A DNA stretch of 7,027 nt from NCBI GenBank assembly GCA_903930665.1, contig CAIYZI010000036.1, positions 1 to 7,027 of the forward strand. The letters are read 5' to 3'. How positions within the stretch are numbered: the stretch's first letter is position 1; the number at the start of each line of letters is the position of its first letter. The stretch is from an uncultured beta proteobacterium. Lineage in GTDB: Bacteria; Pseudomonadota; Gammaproteobacteria; Burkholderiales; Burkholderiaceae. Made by a program: the position numbers and the translations under genes. The notes under the pieces were generated by a model, which saw only the letters and a program-made list of their open reading frames with translations, made no database searches and was not told the origin of the DNA. Below are positions 1 to 6,323 of the stretch, piece by piece.

Positions 1-105
1 CTCATCATTGATCAAGAGGCGAAGTTAGTTATTCCAAGTGATGACGACATTGTTACTGCCTGCTTAATGTGTCGTGATGGCCAAGCGATCCGTAAAAACT
101 CATAG
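1..105 (+). CDS. pntA: NAD(P) transhydrogenase subunit alpha part 1, C-terminal end (partial)
   Basis: Only the last 34 codons and the TAG stop are inside the window; the gene begins upstream. The reading frame from base 1 gives a tail containing LVIPSDDDIVTACLMCRDG, which resembles the C-terminus of the soluble NAD(H)-binding alpha-1 subunit in bacteria with a split alpha subunit (family pattern: acidic D-E/D-I-V, then a short strand ending in a DG turn). The following genes are the membrane alpha-2 and beta subunits, 25 and 33 bases apart, so the three form one operon. The call rests mainly on this context, because the visible piece holds no catalytic motif. In the complex this subunit binds NAD(H) on the cytoplasmic side and exchanges hydride with the NADP(H) domain of PntB. 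Confidence 0.8.
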   Translation, partial: LIIDQEAKLVIPSDDDIVTACLMCRDGQAIRKNS

Positions 106-130
106 AACTTATTCATACGAAGGAAACACC

Positions 131-469
131 ATGGATCTCGCTGCCTTTCAAAGCATCCTTACAGTTCAAAACATCACTGTCTTTGTGCTCGCCATTTTTG
201 TTGGTTATCACGTGGTATGGAATGTTACCCCTGCATTGCACACCCCACTCATGGCCGTAACGAATGCGATTTCGGGCATCATCATTGTTGGCGCCCTCCT
301 ACAGACTGAAGTCATTGGCGGAGATGAAATCACCCTTACTAGTGTGATCGGTGCAGTTGCTGTCTTCCTAGCATCGATCAATATTTTTGGTGGCTTCATG
401 GTCACCCGTCGCATGCTTGAAATGTTCAAGAAAAAAGCCCCCAAGGCTGATGCGGCTGGAACTAAATAA
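131..469 (+). CDS. pntAB: NAD(P) transhydrogenase subunit alpha part 2 (membrane subunit)
   Basis: This 112-residue membrane protein is the separate alpha-2 subunit of the proton-translocating transhydrogenase. It helps form the membrane channel domain that couples proton entry to hydride transfer from NADH to NADP+. Three hydrophobic segments are visible at about residues 12-30, 42-60 and 70-93. The diagnostic conserved stretch is TPALHTPLMAVTNAISG near residues 33-49, followed by a short basic and alanine-rich tail. The frame is open upstream to an ATG at 74, but I chose the ATG at 131: it has an AAGGAA ribosome site about seven bases before it, gives the family's usual N-terminus (MDLAAFQ...), and avoids overlapping the end of the preceding gene. 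Some annotations name it pntA2. It is co-transcribed with the flanking pnt genes. Confidence 0.93.
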   Translation: MDLAAFQSILTVQNITVFVLAIFVGYHVVWNVTPALHTPLMAVTNAISGIIIVGALLQTEVIGGDEITLTSVIGAVAVFLASINIFGGFMVTRRMLEMFKKKAPKADAAGTK

Positions 470-502
470 AAATAGAAAAAGACCAATAAAGAGACCAAAT
501 TC

Positions 503-1870
503 ATGTCAAATATCACAGCCATTTCTTATCTCATTTCTTCAGTGTTGTTCATCCTCGCTTTGCGTGGACTATCCTCACCAACCACTTCTCGTCAAGGCAA
601 TACCTTTGGCATGATCGGCATGTTGCTTGCCGTGATTACCACTTTCGCAATTCCTGACTTCAAACCTGTTTTCTCCTTGATCATTGGTGCGATTGTTGCC
701 GGTGCAATTATCGGCACCATTGCCGCTAAACGCGTACAAATGACAAAAATGCCAGAGCTTGTTGCTCTGATGCATTCTTTCGTAGGCTTATCTGCTGTAT
801 TGATTGCAATAGCTGCGGTATTCAACCCTGCACATGACCACACTGGCGCGCAAAAGATTGAACTCTTTATTGGCGCATTTATTGGAGCGATCACCTTTAC
901 CGCCTCTGTCATTGCCTTCGGTAAATTATCTGGCAAGGTCAGCGGTAAACCCGTGAGCTTTGGTGGGCAGCACTTAATTAACCTCATCTTAGCGATCACA
1001 ATGGTTGGCGCGGGCGTAACCTACTATTTAACTGGTAGTCACGCAGCCTTCCTAGCAATGTGCGCTGTTGCTTTGGTATTAGGCGTGACATTAATTATTC
1101 CAATTGGTGGAGCAGACATGCCGGTGGTTGTATCGATGCTCAATAGCTACTCCGGATGGGCTGCTGCAGGTATTGGTTTCACTTTGAACAATCCAGTATT
1201 GATTATTGCTGGTGCATGCGTAGGATCATCTGGAGCCATTCTTTCTTACATTATGTGTAAGGCAATGAATCGTTCAATTCTGGCAGTGCTGCTCGGCGGT
1301 TTTGGAGCTGAAGCTTCTGCTGGCGGCAGTGATGATAGCGGCCCTAAGAATTACAAAACTGGCTCGCCAGAAGATGCGGCTTTCTTAATGGAAAATGCTG
1401 ACACTGTAATTATTGTTCCTGGTTATGGCCTCGCAGTTGCACGCGCCCAGCATGCCCTAAAAGAACTCACCGAAAAACTCACGCATCACGGTGTGACGGT
1501 TAAATATGCAATTCATCCTGTTGCTGGTCGTATGCCTGGGCATATGAACGTTCTTCTGGCTGAAGCTGAAGTTCCTTATGACCAAGTATTCGAGATGGAA
1601 GATATCAATAGTGATTTTGGACAAGCTGATGTGGTGTTGGTGCTTGGTGCTAATGACGTAGTTAACCCGGCAGCACGTACTCCAGGTAGCCCCATCTTTG
1701 GCATGCCTATCTTGGAAGCCTTTAAAGCTAAAACGATCATTGTGAATAAGCGCTCTATGGCTGCTGGCTATGCTGGTCTAGACAATGAACTTTTCTATAT
1801 GGATAAAACCATGATGGTCTTTGGTGATGCGAAAAAGGTCGTTGAGGAGATGGTTAAAGCGGTAGAGTGA
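503..1870 (+). CDS. pntB: NAD(P) transhydrogenase subunit beta
   Basis: This is a complete beta subunit of 455 residues, close to the usual length. The first ~265 residues are a multi-helix membrane domain. It includes ALMHSFVGL with the conserved membrane histidine at residue 91, and GGADMPVVVSMLNSYSGWA at about 202-220. The C-terminal ~165 residues form the NADP(H)-binding domain III: VPGYGLAVARAQ (305-316), GRMPGHMNVLLAEA (342-355), GANDVVNPA (382-390) and NKRSMAAGYAG (415-425), all family hallmarks and all intact. With the two alpha subunits it uses the proton gradient to make NADPH from NADH. A modest AAAGAG site lies about nine bases before the ATG. It is the last gene of the operon and is followed by a strong terminator. 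I see nothing unusual in it. Confidence 0.96.
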   Translation: MSNITAISYLISSVLFILALRGLSSPTTSRQGNTFGMIGMLLAVITTFAIPDFKPVFSLIIGAIVAGAIIGTIAAKRVQMTKMPELVALMHSFVGLSAVLIAIAAVFNPAHDHTGAQKIELFIGAFIGAITFTASVIAFGKLSGKVSGKPVSFGGQHLINLILAITMVGAGVTYYLTGSHAAFLAMCAVALVLGVTLIIPIGGADMPVVVSMLNSYSGWAAAGIGFTLNNPVLIIAGACVGSSGAILSYIMCKAMNRSILAVLLGGFGAEASAGGSDDSGPKNYKTGSPEDAAFLMENADTVIIVPGYGLAVARAQHALKELTEKLTHHGVTVKYAIHPVAGRMPGHMNVLLAEAEVPYDQVFEMEDINSDFGQADVVLVLGANDVVNPAARTPGSPIFGMPILEAFKAKTIIVNKRSMAAGYAGLDNELFYMDKTMMVFGDAKKVVEEMVKAVE

Positions 1871-1905
1871 GGATTTAAGCCAATAGATTTAAGGCTCTAA
1901 CCACT

Positions 1906-1937
1906 AAAAAGGCTTGCTCTAATAGGCAAGCCTTTTT
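1906..1937 (+). terminator. Intrinsic terminator after pntB
   Basis: A perfect 7-bp G/C-containing stem (GGCTTGC 1911-1917 with GCAAGCC 1926-1932) encloses an 8-base loop. It is extended by AAAAA before and TTTTT after, giving up to 12 paired bases and a U-tract at the 3' side. It lies 36 bases after the pntB stop and should end the pnt transcript. The flanking A-run makes it potentially active in both directions. Confidence 0.9.
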
Positions 1938-1993
1938 ACATTACGCTCTTTTAATGATCGACCCTAATTACAACAGATATCAAAGTAACAAAT

Positions 1994-2026
1994 AAAAAAA
2001 CGCCTGGTCTTTTGAACCAGGCGTTT
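1994..2026 (-). terminator. Intrinsic terminator after groEL
   Basis: Perfect 8-bp stem CGCCTGGT (2001-2008) with ACCAGGCG (2016-2023) and a 7-base loop. On the minus strand it is followed by seven U residues (the A-run 1994-2000 on the plus strand). It lies about 40 bases beyond the groEL stop, so it ends the groES-groEL transcript. Together with the pntB terminator it separates two convergent operons. Confidence 0.9.
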
Positions 2027-2063
2027 CTGCTTCTACAGCTAGGTAGCTGAGGAAATTGGGCAA

Positions 2064-3716
2064 TTACATCATGCCGCCCATTCCACCCATACCGCCCATT
2101 CCACCCATATCAGGCATACCGCCACCAGATGATTCATCTTTTGGCGCTTCACAGATTGCACAATCAGTTGTCAACAACAAGGACGCAACAGAAGCTGCAT
2201 TAACCAATGCAGTTTTTGTCACCTTAGTTGGGTCGATCACGCCTTGAGCTACGAGGTCGCCATATTCACCAGTTGCTGCGTTGTAGCCGTTATTACCCTT
2301 GCTAGCCAATACCGCATTAACAACAACACTTGCCTCGTCGCCAGCGTTAGATACGATGATGCGAAGTGGCTCTTCCATAGCGCGCAATACGATACTAATA
2401 CCAGCGTCTTGATCAGGGTTATCGCCCTTCAATCCTTTGATACCTTGCATAGCGCGTAACAATGCTACGCCACCGCCAGGAACAATACCTTCTTCAACAG
2501 CAGCACGAGTTGCATGCAATGCATCATCAACACGAGCTTTCTTTTCTTTCATTTCTACTTCAGTAGCAGCACCAACACGAATCACTGCAACACCGCCTGC
2601 CAACTTAGCAACGCGCTCTTGCAATTTTTCTTTGTCATAGTCACTAGTAGCTTCTTCGATCTGAACACGAATGTTCTTCACGCGAGCTTCAATCGCTTTA
2701 GCATCGCCAGCGCCATCAATGATGATGGTGTTTTCTTTGCCTACTTCGATCCGCTTAGCTTGACCCAAGTGCTCAAGAGTTGTTTTCTCAAGTGTGAGAC
2801 CAATTTCTTCAGCAATAACAGTGCCACCAGACAAAATAGCGATGTCTTCCAGCATTGCTTTACGACGATCGCCAAATCCTGGAGCCTTAACAGCACAAGT
2901 TTTGATGATGCCGCGGATGTTGTTTACAACCAAAGTTGCCAAGGCTTCGCCCTCAACATCTTCAGCAATAATCAATAGTGGACGACCTGACTTTGCAACT
3001 TGCTCGAGTACTGGGAGCAAATCACGGATGTTGCTAACTTTTTTGTCAAACAAAAGGATGTATGGACTTTCCAATACAGCCACTTGTTTTTCAGGTTGAT
3101 TAATGAAGTAAGGAGAGAGGTAACCACGATCAAACTGCATACCCTCAACAACTTCCAACTCATCTTCCAGTGACTTACCATCTTCAACAGTAATTACACC
3201 TTCTTTACCTACTTTTTCCATTGCTTCAGCAATACGCTGACCAATGCTGTAATCGCTATTAGCTGAAATTGAGCCAACTTGAGCGATTTCTTTAGTAGTT
3301 GTACAAGGCTTGCTGATTTTTTTGAGCTCTTCGATTGCTGCGGAAACTGCTTTGTCGATGCCGCGCTTCAAATCCATAGGGTTATGGCCTGAAACTACAT
3401 ATTTCATGCCTTCACGAACGATAGATTGAGCCAAAACAGTAGCGGTAGTTGTACCGTCACCAGCGATGTCAGCAGTTTTGGAAGCAACTTCCTTAACCAT
3501 CTGAGCACCCATGTTTTGAAGTCGATCCTTGAGTTCGATTTCTTTAGCTACGCTTACACCGTCTTTAGTAACGAGTGGGCCGCCGAATGAACGCTCCATT
3601 ACGACATTGCGACCTTTTGGTCCCAAAGTTGTTTTCACTGCGTTAGCGAGAATATTGACACCCTCAACCATCTTGGTACGGGCGCTATCTCCAAATACAA
3701 CGTCTTTTGCTGCCAT
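2064..3716 (-). CDS. groL: Chaperonin GroEL (60 kDa, Hsp60)
   Basis: This is a complete 550-residue GroEL subunit, the normal length. It forms the double heptameric ring that folds cytoplasmic proteins in an ATP-driven cycle with the GroES lid. Visible hallmarks: MAAKDVVFG at the N-terminus, the nucleotide-binding GDGTTTATV around residue 86, the catalytic-aspartate region RVDDALHATRAAVEEG near residue 400 with GGGVAL just after, and the flexible C-terminal GGM repeat tail (MGGMGGMGGMGGMM). An AAAGGAA ribosome site sits about eight bases before the ATG. The gene follows groES after 27 bases, so both are made from one heat-shock-regulated transcript. No truncation or missing key residue is visible. 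Several sizeable opposite-strand reading frames inside it are shadows. Confidence 0.98.
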   Translation of the reverse strand: MAAKDVVFGDSARTKMVEGVNILANAVKTTLGPKGRNVVMERSFGGPLVTKDGVSVAKEIELKDRLQNMGAQMVKEVASKTADIAGDGTTTATVLAQSIVREGMKYVVSGHNPMDLKRGIDKAVSAAIEELKKISKPCTTTKEIAQVGSISANSDYSIGQRIAEAMEKVGKEGVITVEDGKSLEDELEVVEGMQFDRGYLSPYFINQPEKQVAVLESPYILLFDKKVSNIRDLLPVLEQVAKSGRPLLIIAEDVEGEALATLVVNNIRGIIKTCAVKAPGFGDRRKAMLEDIAILSGGTVIAEEIGLTLEKTTLEHLGQAKRIEVGKENTIIIDGAGDAKAIEARVKNIRVQIEEATSDYDKEKLQERVAKLAGGVAVIRVGAATEVEMKEKKARVDDALHATRAAVEEGIVPGGGVALLRAMQGIKGLKGDNPDQDAGISIVLRAMEEPLRIIVSNAGDEASVVVNAVLASKGNNGYNAATGEYGDLVAQGVIDPTKVTKTALVNAASVASLLLTTDCAICEAPKDESSGGGMPDMGGMGGMGGMGGMM

Positions 3717-3743
3717 GATTGAATTCCTTTCTTAAATGCTCAA

Positions 3744-4034
3744 TTACTTCTGAACAACAGCCATGATGTCTTCTTCGCGCATAACGAGAAGTTCGTCGAC
3801 ACCAACTTTTACTGTTTGACCTGCATATTTACCAAACAACACGCGATCGCCAACTTTGACGTCAGGTGCATTTAACTTACCGCTGTCATCACGCTTGCCT
3901 GGACCAACTGCTAGTACTTCACCTTGATCAGGCTTTTCGGCAGCAGCATCAGGGATGATGATTCCGGAAGCAGTTGTTGATTCTTGATCTAAACGTTTAA
4001 TGATTACGCGATCATGTAAAGGACGCAGATTCAT
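3744..4034 (-). CDS. groS: Co-chaperonin GroES (10 kDa, Hsp10)
   Basis: This is a complete 96-residue GroES, the usual size. The heptameric lid closes the GroEL folding chamber. The family start MNLRPLHDRVIIKRL is followed by the mobile loop that contacts GroEL (about residues 17-32, containing TTASGIIIPD). The GEVLAVGPG strand and the C-terminal strands KVGDRVLFGKYAG and EDIMAV are also present. A very strong ribosome site, AGGAG followed by AAGGA, lies directly before the ATG (4035-4044 on the plus strand). It is the first gene of the groES-groEL operon, with a leader of roughly 130 bases behind a CIRCE-controlled promoter. Confidence 0.98.
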   Translation of the reverse strand: MNLRPLHDRVIIKRLDQESTTASGIIIPDAAAEKPDQGEVLAVGPGKRDDSGKLNAPDVKVGDRVLFGKYAGQTVKVGVDELLVMREEDIMAVVQK

Positions 4035-4143
4035 TCCTTCTCCTAAGTTAGTAAGTGTTAACTAAATAAAATATCAATATAAATCAATGACTTGAATCCT
4101 CTTCATGCAAAAACTAGGGGAAATTTACTCATTTACATCCCGT

Positions 4144-4170
4144 TTAGCACTCACATGGAGGGAGTGCTGA
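4144..4170. promoter_or_regulatory. CIRCE operator (HrcA binding site)
   Basis: TTAGCACTC (4144-4152), nine spacer bases, then GAGTGCTGA (4162-4170). This matches the CIRCE consensus TTAGCACTC-N9-GAGTGCTAA with a single mismatch at the second-last base. HrcA repressor binds such sites upstream of groE and relieves repression on heat shock. The element overlaps the end of the -10 box and the expected transcription start, so bound HrcA would block initiation. Confidence 0.95.
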
Positions 4171-4199
4171 TTATATAGGTCTGGATTCCAGGATTTCAA
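4170..4199 (-). promoter_or_regulatory. groESL promoter (sigma70 type, possible overlapping sigma32)
   Basis: On the minus strand a TTGAAA -35 box (4194-4199) is separated by 18 bp from a perfect TATAAT -10 box (4170-4175), whose last base is also the first base of the CIRCE element. The predicted start near 4163 falls inside CIRCE. The same -35 read as CTTGAAA, with CCTATATAA after about 14 bases, also resembles the sigma32 pattern (CTTGAAA, 11-16 bases, CCCCATnT) with mismatches in the -10. The sigma70 reading is well supported; the sigma32 reading is inference. Confidence 0.85.
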
Positions 4200-4437
4200 G
4201 GGGCAAATCGCCATAAATTCTTTAAGGAATTAGTGACGATAATCAGCCATCTTGGAAATTTCGTCACTCATCTTGAAAATCCACGGTAACGCAACCCATT
4301 GAAAACTATCTTAAAAGACCAAGAAGTAAGTATGTAGCTACCGCTTTTCATTTAACGGCAACTAACTTTCTCTGAACAATGCGCAATACTTATTTAACCG
4401 CATCCGATTGTCAGCCTTCAAAGAAAAAGAATTTAGC
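4200..4437. other. Non-coding boundary between groE and the accessory segment
   Basis: No convincing gene is seen in this stretch. It lies upstream of the groE promoter and downstream of the DUF3883 fragment. Its left third holds the mobile-element-like repeats described separately at 4232-4280. The rest (4281-4437) is A/T-rich, with no clear terminator, tRNA or promoter. It marks the change from core heat-shock genes to accessory genes. Confidence 0.6.
4232..4280. repeat. Clustered direct and inverted repeats, possible IS (IS21-like) end remnant
   Basis: A perfect 8-bp inverted repeat, AGTGACGA (4232-4239) and TCGTCACT (4261-4268), has a 21-base interval. Interleaved with it is a 12-base direct repeat, CATCTTGGAAAT (4248-4259) and CATCTTGAAAAT (4269-4280), with one mismatch and a 21-base period. 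Repeats of about 20-bp period at an end are typical of transposase-binding sites of IS21-family elements. The assignment to that family is inference. No transposase gene is present in the window, so at most one end or a relic is visible. Confidence 0.4.
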
Positions 4438-4749
4438 CTACAGAGGGCCTTCCACAAAAAATTCATCGCAAGCAAAAGTAAAAAAGTTTGGCTGAAATGA
4501 TATGGAGTCTGGATAAACGCCATCAGGAAATGCAGTCAATACATTGGCCACTACCTTTAATGCCCCCCGAATATCCTTGGCTATGCGCAACTTGGCCGAT
4601 GACTCAGTAACCGCATAAAGTCTATAAATGTCATATGGCGCATCAGAGCTAAGCGCATAACGAATTTCTGCAGTTGAAAGATGCAAAGGGGTGTCAAAAC
4701 CACCGGATGTGCTTTTTGCGTCAATGGTGCGGATAACACCAGAGTCCAT
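4438..4749 (-). CDS. DUF3883 (NOV C-terminal-like) protein, C-terminal part of a frameshift-split gene
   Basis: This 103-residue reading frame contains the second half of a DUF3883-type domain, a PD-(D/E)XK-nuclease-like fold common in defence-associated proteins. Visible features: the strand IRTIDAKS at residues 6-13, fitting the family's yIEVK-t motif with the D-x-K of the nuclease core; then STSGGFDTPLHLSTAEIRYAL (13-33), fitting the f-ls-nEl-a pattern; then YDIYRLYAV (39-47), fitting the Y-lyrv strand. It starts two bases after the stop of the preceding frame, in the -1 frame, with no ribosome site before the ATG. I therefore read it as the detached C-terminal part of the same gene rather than an independent protein. 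Translational re-initiation at TAACCATG is possible but would give a domain lacking its first core strand. Confidence 0.65.
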   Translation of the reverse strand: MDSGVIRTIDAKSTSGGFDTPLHLSTAEIRYALSSDAPYDIYRLYAVTESSAKLRIAKDIRGALKVVANVLTAFPDGVYPDSISFQPNFFTFACDEFFVEGPL

Positions 4750-4751
4750 GG

Positions 4752-5081
4752 TTAGACGAAATCAAATGGTGAAATGGCATTGACTTGAGATACCCAATCG
4801 TAAGACTCAATATCATCAAGCACGTGAGAGCCAAAAAATGCATTAAGAAGCTCTTCACCCAATTGTCCGATTCTTACTGCTTGTTCCTTGGTCGCATTAA
4901 ATGCGCTCGGACTAATTCCACGAGCTGGCCTGCGTTTATTTACTGCCTGCAATGCATTAGCATCACCAAAACCCACCTCTTCAAGTATTAGAGGATCAAG
5001 CCAGTCACGAATAGGATGCGCCTCCTCTGGAATTGCCTTATCAATTGCAGTCTGAAGATCGTGCTCAGCCAATGAAATCAT
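4752..5081 (-). CDS. DUF3883 (NOV C-terminal-like) protein, N-terminal part of a frameshift-split gene
   Basis: This 109-residue frame has no recognisable domain in its first ~65 residues. It then enters a DUF3883-type domain: RIGQLGEELLNAFF (70-83) is the glutamate-bearing helix, and SPFDFV (104-109) corresponds to the conserved pYDi strand with the core aspartate. Translation stops right there (TAA at 4752-4754), in the middle of the domain. The rest continues in the -1 frame as the neighbouring 103-residue frame. Joined by a one-base correction they give roughly 210 residues with a complete domain. No slippery heptamer is visible at the junction, so a one-base deletion or a sequencing error is more likely than programmed frameshifting. 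The ATG at 5081 lacks a clear ribosome site and lies head-to-head with the ATPase frame, so the original N-terminus could have been longer. Confidence 0.6.
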   Translation of the reverse strand: MISLAEHDLQTAIDKAIPEEAHPIRDWLDPLILEEVGFGDANALQAVNKRRPARGISPSAFNATKEQAVRIGQLGEELLNAFFGSHVLDDIESYDWVSQVNAISPFDFV

Positions 5082-5083
5082 AG

Positions 5084-6322
5084 AGTCATCAATACATACA
5101 AAAAATTAAAGGTTTTATTCCAAATACCAGTAAAGAGATTGATATCAATCTAGACGGAAAAAATCTAATCATTATTGGACCTAATGGGTCAGGAAAAACA
5201 TCATTTCTAGAAGAGCTATACAGAAAAACTAAGTTACTTATCGTAAATAAAAAAATGGCTGATCGATTGTCTATCGAGGGTAATTTAGCGAATCATAAAA
5301 ATGCACTTGCGACCTTGACAATTGGCACTACACAACACATTGACATGCAGAATGGCATTAAGAGCATTCAGAAAGAGTTGGATGAAATTACTTCGGGGCT
5401 AGATATAATAATTCCAGAATACTTAGTATTTTCCACCCTAATCGATAAAAAAACTGCCTTGGTGAAATATTTTAAGGCCTCGAGAATGTCGGCAATTACC
5501 CATACACATTCAGCGGTTGGTTTGGCATCTGACAAGGAACAACAAAATCAAATTAGCACAAACTCAGACAACAATTTTGGCACTAATTTAGAGCAACATT
5601 TAGTAAATCTTAAGACCAGAAGATCACTAGCAATCAGTGAAAATATCGACACTGAAATTGCTGAAAATATACGACAGTGGTTTATTCATTTTGATCAAAA
5701 TCTTCAACAGCTAATGGAAGATCCATCCGCAAAACTATCTTTTGATTCTGAACATTTAAAGTTTTCAATTCATCAGGATGGCAAGCCTCCATATACCTTT
5801 CAAACACTCTCATCAGGTTACTCAGCAATTTTTGATATTTACTCTGATCTACTAATGAGAACAGAGTATTTTAAGGTCACCCCAAAGGAGATCAAAGGGG
5901 TCGTATTTATTGATGAAATTGATGCCCACCTACATCCATCTTTGCAACGCCTCATTCTTCCCTTTTTTCAAAATTCATTTCCAAATATTCAGTTTATAAC
6001 TTCAACCCACTCCCCTTTTGTTTTAACTTCGGTTGAAGGTGACATTGTTTATAACCTTGGCACATCCGAACAAATTGATGAAGATATCTGGTTTTACTCA
6101 CATGAGGCAATCATTAAGGGTCTGCTGAAAGTTGACCCCACATCTCCAATTCTTTCTAATTTGATATTAAAGATTTCTGAGTTAATAAAAGTCAATGAAA
6201 AGGAAATTGACTACGAACAACTATCTTCGTTATTGCATAAGGTTAAACCGTTTGAAAACAAACTAGATAGCCGCTCTAGCGCATTCTATTTAAAAGCAAA
6301 AATTGCATTGCAGGATAGATAG
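5084..6322 (+). CDS. AAA/SMC-like ATPase, PtuA-like (Septu-type), start codon unresolved
   Basis: An open frame of 412 codons encodes an ABC/SMC-type AAA ATPase (AAA_15/AAA_21 type) resembling PtuA. The N-terminal strand QKIKGF, typical of this class, is followed by Walker A GPNGSGKTS (bases 5177-5203). The middle ~150 residues are polar and helical. Then come the signature LSSGYSAIF (5807-5833), Walker B VVFIDEIDAHLHP (5900-5938) and the switch histidine in STHSPFVL. All ATPase motifs are present. The first ATG after Walker A is at 5255 and would delete the P-loop, so it cannot be the functional start. Between an in-frame TAG (5081-5083) and Walker A there is no ATG, GTG or TTG; the only upstream in-frame ATG (5072) is followed by AAA TCA TAG. 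An ATA at 5096 or ATT at 5105 could be a rare start; otherwise the gene is broken. One base separates it from the HNH gene. Confidence 0.8.
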   Translation, partial: SHQYIQKIKGFIPNTSKEIDINLDGKNLIIIGPNGSGKTSFLEELYRKTKLLIVNKKMADRLSIEGNLANHKNALATLTIGTTQHIDMQNGIKSIQKELDEITSGLDIIIPEYLVFSTLIDKKTALVKYFKASRMSAITHTHSAVGLASDKEQQNQISTNSDNNFGTNLEQHLVNLKTRRSLAISENIDTEIAENIRQWFIHFDQNLQQLMEDPSAKLSFDSEHLKFSIHQDGKPPYTFQTLSSGYSAIFDIYSDLLMRTEYFKVTPKEIKGVVFIDEIDAHLHPSLQRLILPFFQNSFPNIQFITSTHSPFVLTSVEGDIVYNLGTSEQIDEDIWFYSHEAIIKGLLKVDPTSPILSNLILKISELIKVNEKEIDYEQLSSLLHKVKPFENKLDSRSSAFYLKAKIALQDR

Positions 6323-6323
6323 T

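Noticed and set aside
74..130. Longer start (ATG at 74) for the small transhydrogenase subunit
   Set aside because: It would overlap the end of the preceding gene by 32 bases and add a basic, non-family N-terminus. The ATG at 131 has a good ribosome site and gives the family start.
208..999. Minus-strand frames opposite pntAB/pntB (208-522, 575-775, 592-999)
   Set aside because: Antisense to well-conserved membrane subunits, with no motif or ribosome site supporting them.
2056..2247. Proline/isoleucine-rich plus-strand frame
   Set aside because: It is the antisense of the GroEL GGM-repeat tail, which produces the PPI-type repeats.
2514..2978. 154-codon plus-strand frame inside groEL
   Set aside because: Lies entirely antisense to a perfect GroEL, with low-complexity Ser/Asn/Phe composition and no domain; it is a shadow.
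4216..4231. Quasi-palindrome AATTCTTTAAGGAATT
   Set aside because: It has an imperfect centre and is A/T-rich; such a match is expected by chance and has no clear role.
4785..4991. 68-codon plus-strand frame
   Set aside because: Antisense shadow of the DUF3883 N-terminal part; no recognisable domain.
6303..6323. TTG start seven codons upstream for the HNH gene
   Set aside because: It overlaps the ATPase end and lacks the AGGA spacing that the ATG at 6324 has.
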